Shown piece by piece: positions 54,759 through 64,000 of a stretch of 64,000 nucleotides of DNA (the first letter of the stretch is position 1; each line of letters starts with the position of its first letter). Under the pieces are notes generated by a model. The model did not search any database. It was not told the origin of the DNA and saw only the letters and a program-made list of their open reading frames with translations. Location: the NCBI GenBank assembly GCA_002633025.1, contig NMRB01000481.1:50548-114547 (forward strand), read 5' to 3'. Both the position numbers and the translations under genes were made by a program. The DNA is from Notospermus geniculatus. Its lineage: Eukaryota > Nemertea > Pilidiophora > Heteronemertea > Lineidae.

Positions 54759-57700
54759 CTGCAACAAAAGCAATGGATTGTACTTTAGTAAAGAGAAAAT
54801 ATAGAGAACGCATGGCCTAACCAGGAAAACTGAGAGTTGGCCAAATTATTGGCCTGATATACGAAGTCAGATCAAGCAACACATCAAATCTGTCGACTTC
54901 CCTGTGACCTACATGTATTTCATAGCATACACTCAAATCTGGCAAGAACAACGACAGACAATCACTGTGATATTTTTGTGCCTGAAGCTACCAGTCTTTG
55001 GACCAACATTGCTCCAGTTTCAATGAGACCGATAATTTAGGTGAATTTTTCATATCGACACATACTTTCCCATGTGTTGATAGTTATCAGATGAAGCAGA
55101 ATCTGATACACCGGGACCTGGGTCTTCATCACATGGTACTTCATGGGCTTGTTTCCCAGCTGCAGCTGAAAAACAAGTTTTTGGAAATCCTGCATCATCC
55201 GTTTTCAAAACAAGCAAATTGCCACACAAGAAATAATTCCTGACAATACAGCGACTCCATGTGGGACGTATAGACTGATGCTGGAGTCCATCCTTGTCCA
55301 CTCGATGAAAGACGGTCAACTCAGTCACCAGTCACAGTCATGGTCAACATGGTCCCCAGTCATGGTTAACATGGTCCCCAGTCATGGTCAACATGGTCCC
55401 CAGTCATGGTCAACATGGTCCCCAGTCATGGTCAACATGGTCCCCAGTCATGGTCAACATGGTCCTCAGTCATGGTCAACATGGTCCCCAGTCATAGTCA
55501 ACCCGGTCACACTCGGGAGTTTTTTCACAAGAAATGTACAGATGTAAAAGCTCAACGAAATCATTGAAGACTGCACATGGCAATAAAACGTACCTTTGAT
55601 GGCTTCATTTAGGTCCTGTTGATTCGTAAATGAAGATGAAGCCTCAACGAAAATCTCATCATCACTGGGTGTGGAAACTATATCAAAACTGAGGGAATCA
55701 TCGTTTAAGTTGTTTCGACTGAAAGAGGTAAAAACAGAAGGTGTGGTGAGCATAAACTGAAACAAATCTGGGCTGAGGTTAAAGGGTAAAGCAAATATAT
55801 AAGTCAACTTCTACACTTCAAAGGCCACGGCAACAGAGTCGCCATGCACATCATTACAACTTACAGTTCACTACAAGGATTTCCAGCTGCAACGAATGTC
55901 GGCTCGTATGAGGACTGCTCAGATCTGACAAAGTCACAGTCATCTTTTACAGAAAAGAAAGACTCGGCGGACTTGAAGCTTTCCAGGGTGTCAGTCTGAA
56001 AAGCAGAAAGCACATTTTCAATGTATCATCCATTACCATCCATCCCTTGTGCTGAGTGCCAATTCCTGCATTATTTGCTCTTACGACATTGGGCATGTTT
56101 AGATCACAGCAGGAGGAAACAAAAGTGCCCCAGAAAACGTGCGCTGTCCAAGACAGCCGTGTTCTCTATCACATGAAGAGTGTGTCTAACTGAGGATTGA
56201 ACCTGGTACCTCTGCAAATGTCTCCATTACACCAGTCTGACTGCCTAATACCGGGTAAATGAGAAGAAGTACAGTAGGGGAAAATAACTTACTGAGAGCC
56301 ACCTGGATAACTTTTCTGGTGAGGATCCCATCCTGTCTGAGCTAGGATCCTTCAAGCCCCAGTTACTTGTTGATTCTCTACTCTCACAGTTGAACAGGAA
56401 GTTGACAGTGACGCACTGCCCGATTGTCAAAAGACAGGAAGGAGGATCCATTAACTCAGAGTCCTTTTTCTCGATCAGGAGAGTGGCAGTGTCTCGTCGA
56501 AAATACTGAAATGGAGTGCATGACTATTACCAGGCATCAGGAAATCATTCGAATAGTACAAACAATCATGTGCAGTTGTATGGCATGAATCCAGCCACTG
56601 AAAAAAAGGATGTTTGTCCCAGTCCAAAAGCAGCCACTTTGGACTGGAGTTGAGAGGCAAAATATGGACATGACTCGAACTTACTCTGAGTATATTCCTC
56701 AGTCCATTGATGCCCTCTTTTGCTCCCCATAAACTTAATTCATGCAAGGTTCTCAAATCCTCGTCGAATCTTCTCTTGTGGGGCTTGACTAGTTGAGGCT
56801 GGAAGGAGATGCAATAAACACAGCTTAAAACAACAACATTGGAAGAAATCAAAGCAGAGACTTTCCAGAAGAAATGTGTGCAAACCCTAGCTATTGCTAC
56901 ATCCTGATGTAATTTTGATACAGAAATTGACGTAATTAGTACCTTGTATGAAGTGTAGTCCTCCATTGAAACATCTGCATTATCGACATTGAATGAGGAT
57001 GCTGGAAACAAGTGAAGAATATGCCGTAAGAATGCCCTAAGCGAAAGAGTAATAGATCATTAGCAACAGAAAGTACCGGTAAGTCTTGGGATCCATACAT
57101 ACAATGCACTACTGTCATCTTCAGTTACTCTGTCTGCAGAACCTAACACCTGATGACAAACTGATTCTACTTACAGCGCTTCATTTTGGCCTTGGTGTGA
57201 TAAGATCGTTGTGCGCTGCTGTCTCCATCAAGACTTGACGACTCAACAAGGGTCGCGTTTTTCTTCTGAGATCGTGACTCTTTTAGGAAAGCTCTCTCTT
57301 CAATTCCCTTGAACTTCTTGCTCATCCTCTGGTCCTCATTCTAAAAGAACAGTACACCAATTCAACCATCACGTCAGGGAATGAATGAAAATTTGAGTCC
57401 TTTCTGTGTACCGGTACCTCTCCAAACAAGTTCCAGAACTGGCCAGTTTACTTAATAGGAAACAAGCAATGGGAGTTGAAAAAACTGGCCAAGCTGGTAC
57501 TTATTCTGAGAGGTGCTGAGGCACAACTTAACTTGCCAATGACATGAGGAAACCAAAATTTCACTCCAGATTACAGATACAAAATGTACAACACTGTGAA
57601 ATTTATCCTTATTCCATAGGAACCAATTTTGGAAGTCTCACATTACAACATGGTAGTGGACAATTGCATTGCATGTGGTTTGTTTTGCTTTCTCAGGGAC

Positions 57701-59524
57701 GTACACGTAGGCCCGAGTTCTAACAACTCTCCCATTCAAGGCACAACAGGCCATCAACACATTAAAAACTTCACATACCAGTAATGGTTGAACGATGTCA
57801 ATAATGTCCCTGATTTCAGGTATTATATTATCAATGCTTCTATCACAGGTTTCCTCTAGAATCTTCTCCTCTTCTGTCATCTCATCAGGTGGCTTTTTTG
57901 GCTGATTTTTGAACTCTTGCAGTTTGGCTACAGAGAGAGAAGAGACCAAATAGAACGGTGTAGAATACCATGAGAATCTTCTGATTTCAAAACAATGACA
58001 AAACTTTTTGAGTTGCAAGAAACAATAAAAATTTCTGGGACATCAATGCCTTTCACACTTCGTGATTTATCCCTAATGACAAGCCATAAGGGGGACCTTC
58101 AGAGCCCACTACACAGATGACTTTGGAAAGTCCCAGACACATTCACACTTATAGAACTGGCTTTATACACAGGTGCAAGTGCACAAGTATGAAGAACAAC
58201 GAAATTATGTACCACCAACCTTTAGTGAACTCTAGATCAGCTACGTAGTGCTTCATGTCCTTGTAGAAGAGCTTCAGGTTACCATACTTGAAGTACTTTG
58301 ACACCTGTAATTAAGCACCACATGTACCTTTATGCACCATATATTTTACCAGTCTGTTGAGGTAAATACGTGTACGACACAATGGTAAGGTCAGGCTATC
58401 TCACTGGACGACACATACCAGTAGGTCCATCATGGGATCATTGACTTGTCACCAGTCTTATGTCCTACCTGCCTAAATAGTCTTTCTATATCTTCGTAAA
58501 ATGTCATTATCTTCCTGCTGTCTGGTGTGACATACGCCATGCAAAATGGCCTGACGAACCCCCGAGCTTGGGAATCGTGTAGTGTGAAATGATGCACCTA
58601 GAAGAATATGAGATAAATACTATTTGTAATTTGTATACTCATTAATTAGTTCGAACCAAATTTCGGCACTAATGATTTCTCTGAAGTTTAATCCCGCTCA
58701 TGGATTACAACTGAGAACAAACTGTAACTTACATATGCATAAACTCCGTCTTTTGACTCATCCAATACAACCTGTGCATCTTGGGGCATACTGAACTTGG
58801 TGCTGAAACATTATTGTGCAGAGGACATGAAAAATGCAGGAAAATGAATCAATTTGAGTAAATAATATATGTCTTTGAAGAAGTAGGTGCCATTTCAAAG
58901 AATAATACTTATAATATTAATAAATTCTAGAGGGTGAAGATTAAGACAAAATGCTCCATGATGTCGACTTACGTCATGCTTTGATGGTCAACAGACATAA
59001 TCTTGAGGACAAAGGCATTGAGGTCAAAGCCATCATTTCTGCTGCTGTTATTTGGAATGCATATCTGGAAATGGAAAAAATAGCAGGATGTAATAATAAC
59101 TGGCCTCCACACGCAGTGGACATCAGGGCCAACTGCACAGAAAGTCCAATAGTGCTACCGGCACCCATCGGCAGTTTAGTTATAACACATTTTCCCATAA
59201 ATAAGCCACCGATAGGCATGGAAAGCACTATCAGACTTTCTGTGCGGTCGACCTTGGACTCCATTAGGAACTTATCTCCGACACAGCAGCAGAGAATCAG
59301 TGATGGATGTGCCTGATCAGTAATGATCTCGTTTGGATTATCATTGACTCACCAACGGTTTTGGTCCCACGAGTTCTGAGAACTCGGCAATAATAACTCG
59401 GAGAATAATAAAGCGGCATATATTCTGGCGGCAACAGAGTTGTGTCGATGATTTGGGCATCGTCCAGCATCCCCTCATCGAAGTTGTTATGGTGGGCAAT
59501 ACTTTCAACATAACCACTATACAT
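51833..59524 (-). CDS. SMCR8: SMCR8, C9orf72 complex DENN/longin protein, 21 exons
   Basis: SMCR8 forms a complex with C9orf72 and WDR41 that acts in autophagy and lysosome signalling and as a GAP for small GTPases. Twenty-one minus-strand exons give about 860 residues (human about 937). Exons: 59563-59353 (with 5' UTR), 59064-58973, 58802-58733, 58597-58469, 58304-58220, 57927-57779, 57340-57175, 57001-56943, 56798-56685, 56505-56293, 55995-55865, 55718-55594, 55165-55066, 54758-54537, 53987-53858, 53523-53467, 53315-53239, 52953-52870, 52711-52573, 52255-52186, 52032-51833. Every internal junction from exon 2 on keeps frame with GT-AG sites. Motifs shared with human SMCR8 include the longin EFSE-VGP-PL segment, FDLN..KIMSVD and the ARGFVRPFCMAY core. 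The human gene is nearly intronless in its coding part; here it is finely split. Oddity: exon 1 appears to change frame (see findings). Confidence 0.93.
54098..54485. repeat. Inverted-repeat element in SMCR8 intron 14
   Basis: aaagcgaatggctcgcgggg then tttgttttga on the left is complemented by caaaccccgcgagccattcg then ctttaagc on the right. The element spans about 390 bp, and plus-strand ORFs (54156-54545) inside are artefacts. Confidence 0.75.
55066..57927 (-). CDS. SMCR8: SMCR8 exons 6-13, middle region
   Basis: Exon 6 is an acidic helical stretch (MTEEEKILEETCDRSIDNII). Exon 7 is basic and polar (NEDQRMSKKFKGIEERAF). Exon 9 has QLVKPHKRRFDEDLRTLHEL, which matches human PKLIKAKSTKCFDKKLKTLEEL. 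Exon 10 has SCLLTIGQCVTVNFLFNCES, comparable with the human ITNFLFED region. Exons 11-13 are Ser/Asp/Glu-rich and low in similarity, corresponding to the disordered human middle segment. Codons split at junctions complete sensibly (for example Lys across 13/14). The intron between exons 12 and 13 holds a 22 bp minisatellite. Single ORFs spanning this area (such as 56475-57011) read through introns. Confidence 0.85.
55327..55505. repeat. Minisatellite, 22 bp unit, about eight copies
   Basis: agtcatggtcaacatggtcc then cc repeats with a strict 22 bp period and very few changes inside the intron between SMCR8 exons 12 and 13. Since 22 is not a multiple of three, a plus-strand ORF (55278-55547) cycles through all frames with a 22-residue repeat. 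This is not evidence of coding. Confidence 0.9.
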
Positions 59525-59563
59525 CTTGGGAACGTTGGGTAGGATAAGTCATTTCACCTCGAT
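58220..59563 (-). CDS. SMCR8: SMCR8 exons 1-5, longin domain and GAP arginine
   Basis: Exon 1 follows a strong acceptor (ccatcttttag). It has an acidic N-terminal frame from the ATG at 59524 (…LPPEYMPLYY, like human LPEEYSVPLF) and, one frame over, AEFSELVGPKPL (59388-59353), which continues into exon 2 as ICIPNN…GFDLNAFVLKIMSVDHQ. Exon 3 gives DAQVVLDESKDGVYAY, and exon 4 gives VHHFTLHDSQARGFVRPFCM. The Arg at 58564-58562 corresponds to human Arg147, the proposed GAP finger. Exon 5 (SKYFKYGNLKLFYKDM…) aligns with the helix after it. Intron 1 holds an inverted repeat (59135-59246) that makes a misleading ORF on both strands. Confidence 0.9.
59135..59246. repeat. Inverted repeat in SMCR8 intron 1
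   Basis: gcacagaaagtccaatagtg and ctaccggcacccatcggcag pair with ctatcagactttctgtgc and ccaccgataggcatgg. It explains ORFs on both strands at 58951-59316. Confidence 0.75.
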
Positions 59564-60123
59564 CTAAAAGATGGAAGAAGTGAACCATCGGAAAACAGAA
59601 GTCAAAAATTCGACAGTTTATTGGCCGCCAGGAGGGCATTCTACTGCGGTAGACCTACCTGCTACCATCTGTATAGGCCTACGGTATAAGCCTACCTAGG
59701 CCTACATCATACATGTAGCTAATGTAGCACATTTATGATGAATTTATGAATGTGTAGGGCAGGGGAGAGGGATTTGTTTGTTAGTTTTAGTTGTTTGTTT
59801 GTTTTGGTGGTGGGCGCATCGCACCATGCCAAATCGCCGGCCCTCTAGCGGTACGATCTGGAACCAGTCCATACTCGAGATGATGATGAATGGCCTAGCC
59901 TAGCCTAAGAGTTACGCTCTGGCCAACGACACACTAGCGCGATGGATCATTCACTATTCAGTAATCATTGTCCTCGCTTCATACATGATAATAACGGTCA
60001 CAAATACCACTGATTTCAATCCACCGGCTTGTTCTCCTGTCAAAAATTGTCTGCATCCTCTTTTGCCAATTGGCTGATATTGGTTTTGATGAAGGCAGGC
60101 TTGACGATGACGTCATAGCACGA

Positions 60124-60387
60124 CTATAGTGCGCATTTCGTTCTGCGACTTTTTCTCGGCGGGAAATACGAATACCGGTATGCGGAAATATTGTGCTGCT
60201 GTCGGTCTGACTGAATCGGGGTCTGAATGTACATACTAGGATTATCTGCTTCTTGGAAGAGTTCGAGGATTAGATCCGATAAAAAATCCTGGATTTCTTT
60301 CCGACTACTGATTTGCTTTGTATTCATGAGTTTGCCTGCGGGACGCCGGTGACGACACATTCTGTCTCTGATCATCCTCAGGATCAT
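60124..60387 (-). CDS. Small hypothetical ORF, 87 codons
   Basis: The minus-strand ORF starts MILRMIRDRMCRHRRPAGKL, contains an amphipathic stretch RKEIQDFLSDLILELFQEAD, and ends in a basic tail SRRTKCAL. No family is recognised. A CCTA/gtatgt word at the DNP codons could be a donor, which would make this the start of a spliced transcript. Joining it to SMCR8 exon 1 would hit a stop soon, so it would be a 5' UTR exon or a separate gene. Evidence is weak. Confidence 0.3.
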   Translation of the reverse strand: MILRMIRDRMCRHRRPAGKLMNTKQISSRKEIQDFLSDLILELFQEADNPSMYIQTPIQSDRQQHNISAYRYSYFPPRKSRRTKCAL

Positions 60388-60508
60388 ACCTTGGGCATCT
60401 GATTCTCACCAGTCTATCTGGCCTGACGCCCATCTAAAGACGCAGTCGACGGCCTTGTTTGGACAAGATGACCATGGGATCATACAACATCATTTTTTTG
60501 AAAAACTA

Positions 60509-60514
60509 TTTATT
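60509..60514 (-). terminator. Polyadenylation signal of the unknown gene
   Basis: AATAAA on the minus strand lies about 355 bp downstream of the stop at 60868. Confidence 0.4.
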
Positions 60515-60867
60515 CCGCACTGATCCATTCATGTTCTTACACAAGGCATATCGACTTATAAAAGTGACAAAAATTTGAGGCCGAAGGAATACGACGTGCA
60601 TAATTGGTTCACAAGATGACCCTTATTTTCAAACTGTCTGGCTTGGTCCGTGTGGCCCAATTAACGTATCGCAGGTTAAGCTCACAATTTCGGAGAAATG
60701 AGCAAGTGAACTTTTATTGGTCGGTGTCCTTATAGAGGTGTCCATCTCTGGTAGGGCCTAATGTGTTTAAAATGCGCCAATGATGAGTCAGGTTGAAGCT
60801 CACGGCTCTCGATAACTCGACATTTAGGCCTTTATACACTACTATTAAAACATCTATACACGCGGCT

Positions 60868-61694
60868 TCAACCAGTGGTTTCCTTGAATGCGCCTGTCCT
60901 AGCCAATGGCGGGGAAACCTTGGTCATGTCGCCTTTGTACGTAGAAAACGACGAGCCATACGTCAAATTCATCAGAGATCTAAACATATCAACGGTGCCT
61001 CGGCGTTGTTTGTACACTTCTGAAGGAAAGGCACTCGGGAGTTCACCGACAGTATCTTTTTCCTCCTCGTCAGTTTCGAAAGTTTGACTCGTCTTTCTAC
61101 CAAATGTCGCCGTCCTTTCCAATCCAGCGGTGCCGATATTTCTTCGCCTATCAAGAAGTTTCTTCTGGTGATAGGCTGCGTCGCGTTCCATCCTAGCCAA
61201 TGGCGTGAAAGCATTCTCGTCCATTTCGGGCGGGATAACGGCATCGTGCAAACGGGCGAATTTCCGCTTCCGGGTGCAATCAGAACAAGCATACGGACCT
61301 AAAATATCACAGAACTGTATAGAAAGTAAGTTTTTTGGTTCGGATCTGAATGCTCTGTTACAAATGCACAGAGACGCATTGGTGATATTCCCGGAGTATT
61401 TCCCATGGCTGCTCGCCACCCTGTCGTTGATACCAACCGACCGGAAGCCCTCTGGTGGCCAAACTTGGGATACCATCGACTTGCCCGCCGTTTGCAAGCG
61501 TGATGTCGGACTTTGAATGTTCAAGACACCAATTCGATATTCCTTGCCGATGCTTCCCTCCAGAGTCGACTTAATAGCCGAGACTAGGTGGCGTTCCCTT
61601 GGCGGGAGCTTGAGAAATGTGTTTTTCTTCTCCCATTCTCTGCGAGTGAGAGCTGATGTGGAGCGTTGATGCCTGAATCCAGTTAAATATCGGT
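60868..61694 (-). CDS. Terminal exon of an unrecognised gene
   Basis: After a good acceptor (ttttctgtctttttcag) a minus-strand frame stays open for 274 codons, entered in phase 1. It has a basic N-terminal part (RREWEKKNTFLKLPPRERHL), a cysteine group PYACSDCTRKRKF, a charged middle (RMERDAAYHQKKLLDRRR; TFETDEEEKDTVGELPSAF) and a C-terminus with FRSLMNLTYGSSFSTYKGD and PPLARTGAFKETTG. The central part (about 61310-61430) looks like an in-frame retained intron: a pyrimidine-rich tract and ttttag precede GPYACSDC, and a GTTG/gtatca donor in the right phase lies upstream. I do not recognise the family. The short aromatic/Gly motifs near the end recall ciliary microtubule proteins, but this is only an impression. 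Upstream exons are expected to the right. Confidence 0.6.
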
Positions 61695-61762
61695 CTGAAA
61701 AAGACAGAAAATTCTAATTCATACTTTTGGAGGATGGGAATGTTCCAAGATGGATTGTTGCT

Positions 61763-61803
61763 CATGTCATCAAAAATTCTCGCTTATGAATTTTTGATGT
61801 CAT
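61763..61803. repeat. Short perfect inverted repeat
   Basis: catgtcatcaaaaattc and gaatttttgatgtcat flank tcgcttat, just upstream of the acceptor of the unknown gene's last exon. Confidence 0.7.
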
Positions 61804-63162
61804 CCATGGGACTAAGTAAAAGTGGGTCCATCGTCACAGATTCTTTATGCTTCGGTTATCGATTGAGCCAAAGGAAATAATAAAGTGCATTTTTTACCAG
61901 CTGAAAGACTCATGAATGTTCACCAACAGAGAACAGTCGTCCCCTCATTCTCACGGCAGATTTGAAACACCGCTTACAGCCACAACTGTTGTCGCATGTT
62001 TGATGTGACCACAATGATAACGCAGATAGGCCTACTGACGATTCTCTTCCACACAGTTCGTGAATGCTTCGTACAATCGGCGGTTCTTACCTATCGCTGC
62101 TACTTCCATAGGTGGTACAGAAATCCAACGGTGAAATCGAAATTGCTGAGAAGAAAGTGTAGATCCCACAAAGTTTTTGTTCCGAGAGTCAATCGATTTA
62201 GATGGTCACGTCTGTGAACGAGTAAACGACTGAGATTGTCTTCTTTCCCACAAACTAACGGAAGAAGTGTGTCCCCGTCACAGACCTCCTGTCATCCAAG
62301 TTGGACCATTTCATCGAAACATTTCAGCAGTTTACTTTTAATCACAAGATATAAAAGCAAGATAGATTTCGTTTAATCCTGAAATGTTTACCCAAGTATA
62401 AGTCTGCATAAACTAACAACCACAAATGTTGCTTTTCAATAGACTTCAACAACATAGTAATATCCTAGCAATCATTCCAAGCTAAGTATTACGTAGAGCA
62501 CCATGGTCGCTCAAAGGCGAATCTCACCAACAACTGTTGTATGTCCCTCTATACGGCCAGATCGACCATTACTCTCATTCTCTCGGAAATAAAAGCTTTG
62601 CAACGAAAGCTATGAGTTTGTTGGAGATTTTTGTTGGTTTGTTTGCCGATTCTTTCATATTTAATCGGATTTGTATTGCATGTTTGTGCTCTGTTTGAAT
62701 CTCACAATGAGATATGTGTCAGCCATTCTTATAGGTGATCCGTTAGCGATGATAAACGACATCTCTACACACTTCATTGATTTTATAGATATTCGACCAC
62801 ATTTATTGAATATCAATGGACTTAGAAGTCTGTTCATGGGGTGTCTTGTCATTATCATTGGAATTTATTAGGCTCTGACGATCCATCAAAGAGCAGGAAA
62901 AAAGCTTTTGGCAAAGATAACCCTTAAATCAGTTTTCTGTGCCTATAATAGAGAGGGTGAATAAATAGGCTACCAAAGAAACCGCAGGGAACGATCTGTG
63001 GCTAGGAGCAAATCTTCTCTTACTAGTCGCAAGATGGCTCTTATCACCATAACTTTGTCCCAAAGGTTTTTTATGGTTTTATACATACATTGTAGTATAC
63101 TGAAGATGATTGACATTTGACCATCTTGCTTTGTGAAAAATAAGAAAAAAAAGGCAAAAAAT
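61804..63162. other. Upstream part of the unknown gene and unassigned sequence
   Basis: A candidate upstream exon ending at 61924 (minus strand, phase 1 donor gtgaac) would encode SCGCKRCFKSAVRMRGRLFSV and join in phase to the exon at 61694; no start or acceptor is certain. A hydrophobic plus-strand ORF of 66 codons (62671-62871) has no recognised relatives. The rest shows nothing I can name. Confidence 0.35.
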
Positions 63163-63237
63163 GGCTACCGGGATTCGAACCCGCGACCTTTGGACTACAG
63201 TCCACTGCATCTATACACTGCGCTAGTCAGCTGACTA
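63163..63237 (-). pseudogene. tRNA-Tyr-like pseudogene or SINE head
   Basis: On the minus strand tagcgcagtgtatag (D arm/A box), tggactgtagtcc (anticodon arm with GTA) and gcgggttcgaatcccgg (T arm/B box) lie in tRNA order. They are followed by gtagccattttttgcctttt, a pol III stop. The anticodon loop is one base short and the acceptor stem does not pair, so this is not a functional tRNA-Tyr. It may be the head of a SINE. Confidence 0.6.
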
Positions 63238-63499
63238 AAGACGGGGGTAGGGAATTTTTGCCTGGTTCAGGACAAGATCCCATACAATAGTATGTACGGG
63301 TTCTTATGTATAGTCTTGAACTTCATATTTTGAGGCTTAACAGAATGACAAATACGAGGACGGTCTGGTGGATGGTAAAATAGAGCCACCACTACCACTC
63401 CACTGGGCCGCGCTACTTGCTAAACCTTGAAATAGCCAATGTGTGGATCTTGCCGTCGCCATAAACAGATTGACAGCATCTTGGAAAATCGAATTGATA

Positions 63500-64000
63500 T
63501 TTCACACACATACGTACAGACGTATACTTTAACATATAAAAATAGTCTCACAACAATCAAAACTTCTCTTCATGGAAATAAACGGGTGACTTTGAGAGGA
63601 AAATTGCCCGATGAACAAGCATTTATATCCCATGCACAACCTGATCTGACACACAACTTTTTTTGGAGGCTGCAAAAACAATGTTATCGTCATCAAATCG
63701 ACTTGATCGTTCACACACATACGTACAGACATATACTTTAGCATATAAAAATAGTCTCACAACAATCAAAACTTTTCTTCATGGAAATAAACGGGTGACT
63801 TTGAGAGCAAAACTGCCCGATCAACAAAGCATATTGACATCCCATCCACAACCTGATCTGACACACAACTTTTTTGGGAGGCTGCAAAAACAATGTTATC
63901 GTCATCAAATAGACTTGATATTTCACACACATACGTACAGATATATACTTTAACATATAAAAATAGTCTCACAACAATCAAAACTTCTCTTCATGGAAAT
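63500..64000. repeat. Satellite-like tandem repeat, unit about 210 bp
   Basis: tacgtacaga starts recur at 63511, 63720 and 63932 (209 and 212 bp). The unit includes aaaaatagtctcacaacaat, ttcatggaaataaacgggtg, cctgatctgacacacaactt and caaaaacaatgttatcgtca. Identity is high, and the array runs past the right edge. Similar ORFs on both strands (63439-63981) are shadows of the repeat. Confidence 0.9.

Larger units (their letters stand above)
59564..60867. other. Upstream region of SMCR8 and 3' flank of the next gene
   Basis: This should hold the SMCR8 promoter and any 5' UTR exon. A TGACGTCA word (CRE-type) is at 60108-60115. A minus ORF of 87 codons (60387-60124) with SSRKEIQDFLSDLILELFQE and a possible gtatgt donor after the codons for DNP could be a small gene or a 5' exon. 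A polyadenylation signal for the unknown gene is at 60509-60514. Around 59640-59760 are several taggccta words. Confidence 0.45.

Noticed and set aside
55278-55547. Repetitive 89-codon ORF that might be a repeat protein
   Set aside because: A 22 bp minisatellite read in rotating frames within an intron.
56475-57011. 178-codon minus-strand ORF
   Set aside because: It reads across introns of SMCR8; only the parts at 57001-56943 and 56798-56685 are exons, and not all in that frame.
58951-59316. Overlapping ORFs on both strands
   Set aside because: Produced by an inverted repeat in SMCR8 intron 1.
62671-62871. Hydrophobic 66-codon ORF that could be a small membrane protein
   Set aside because: No start context, family or splice support; A/T-rich DNA often gives such ORFs.
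63163-63237. Functional tRNA-Tyr gene
   Set aside because: Acceptor stem does not pair and the anticodon loop is a base short.
63439-63981. Similar ORFs on both strands near the right edge
   Set aside because: Shadows of the 210 bp tandem repeat.

Overview
This window reads as an animal nuclear genome, most likely a marine invertebrate. All genes I could reconstruct have short phase-matched exons with GT-AG introns. Short palindromic words such as acatgta and taggccta recur throughout, and non-coding DNA is packed with small inverted-repeat elements. The gene content (a relaxin-receptor-type LGR, SMCR8, an MS4A/CD20-like four-TM protein) fits a deuterostome or lophotrochozoan. I cannot fix the phylum without a search; an ambulacrarian (echinoderm or hemichordate) is a guess. 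There are two assembly gaps (10462-10511, 41079-41365) and single Ns at 3739, 31856 and 36915.

All recognised genes lie on the minus strand. From 26.6 kb to the left edge runs the 5' part of a relaxin-receptor-like GPCR gene: signal peptide exon (26515-26590), LDL-receptor class A exon (10790-10927), linker exon (8591-8674) and LRR N-terminal cap exon (1262-1370). The splice phases are mutually compatible. The LRRs and seven-TM region must lie beyond position 1. Its introns hold a 2.4 kb tandem duplication (11658-16556), a SINE, a 78 bp repeat array and many inverted-repeat elements.

From 26.6 to 47.9 kb I see a repeat-dominated intergenic region with one weak candidate terminal exon (38459-38622). 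It is rich in MITE-like families, some nested, one with an 8 bp target duplication. At 47974-50200 is an MS4A/CD20-like four-TM gene whose intron carries an inverted-repeat element with a 9 bp target duplication and a nearby paralogous empty site.

From 51.8 to 59.6 kb is a 21-exon SMCR8 gene, the DENN-type partner of C9orf72 in an autophagy and small-GTPase complex. Nearly every exon joins in frame and the GAP arginine is conserved, but exon 1 shows an apparent frame break. At 60868-61694 is the last exon of an unrecognised minus-strand gene. The right end has a degenerate tRNA-like sequence and a ~210 bp satellite that runs off the window.

No bacterial-type operon, CRISPR array or intact transposase was found. 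The most unusual material is the density and nesting of non-autonomous inverted-repeat elements, not a new protein system.
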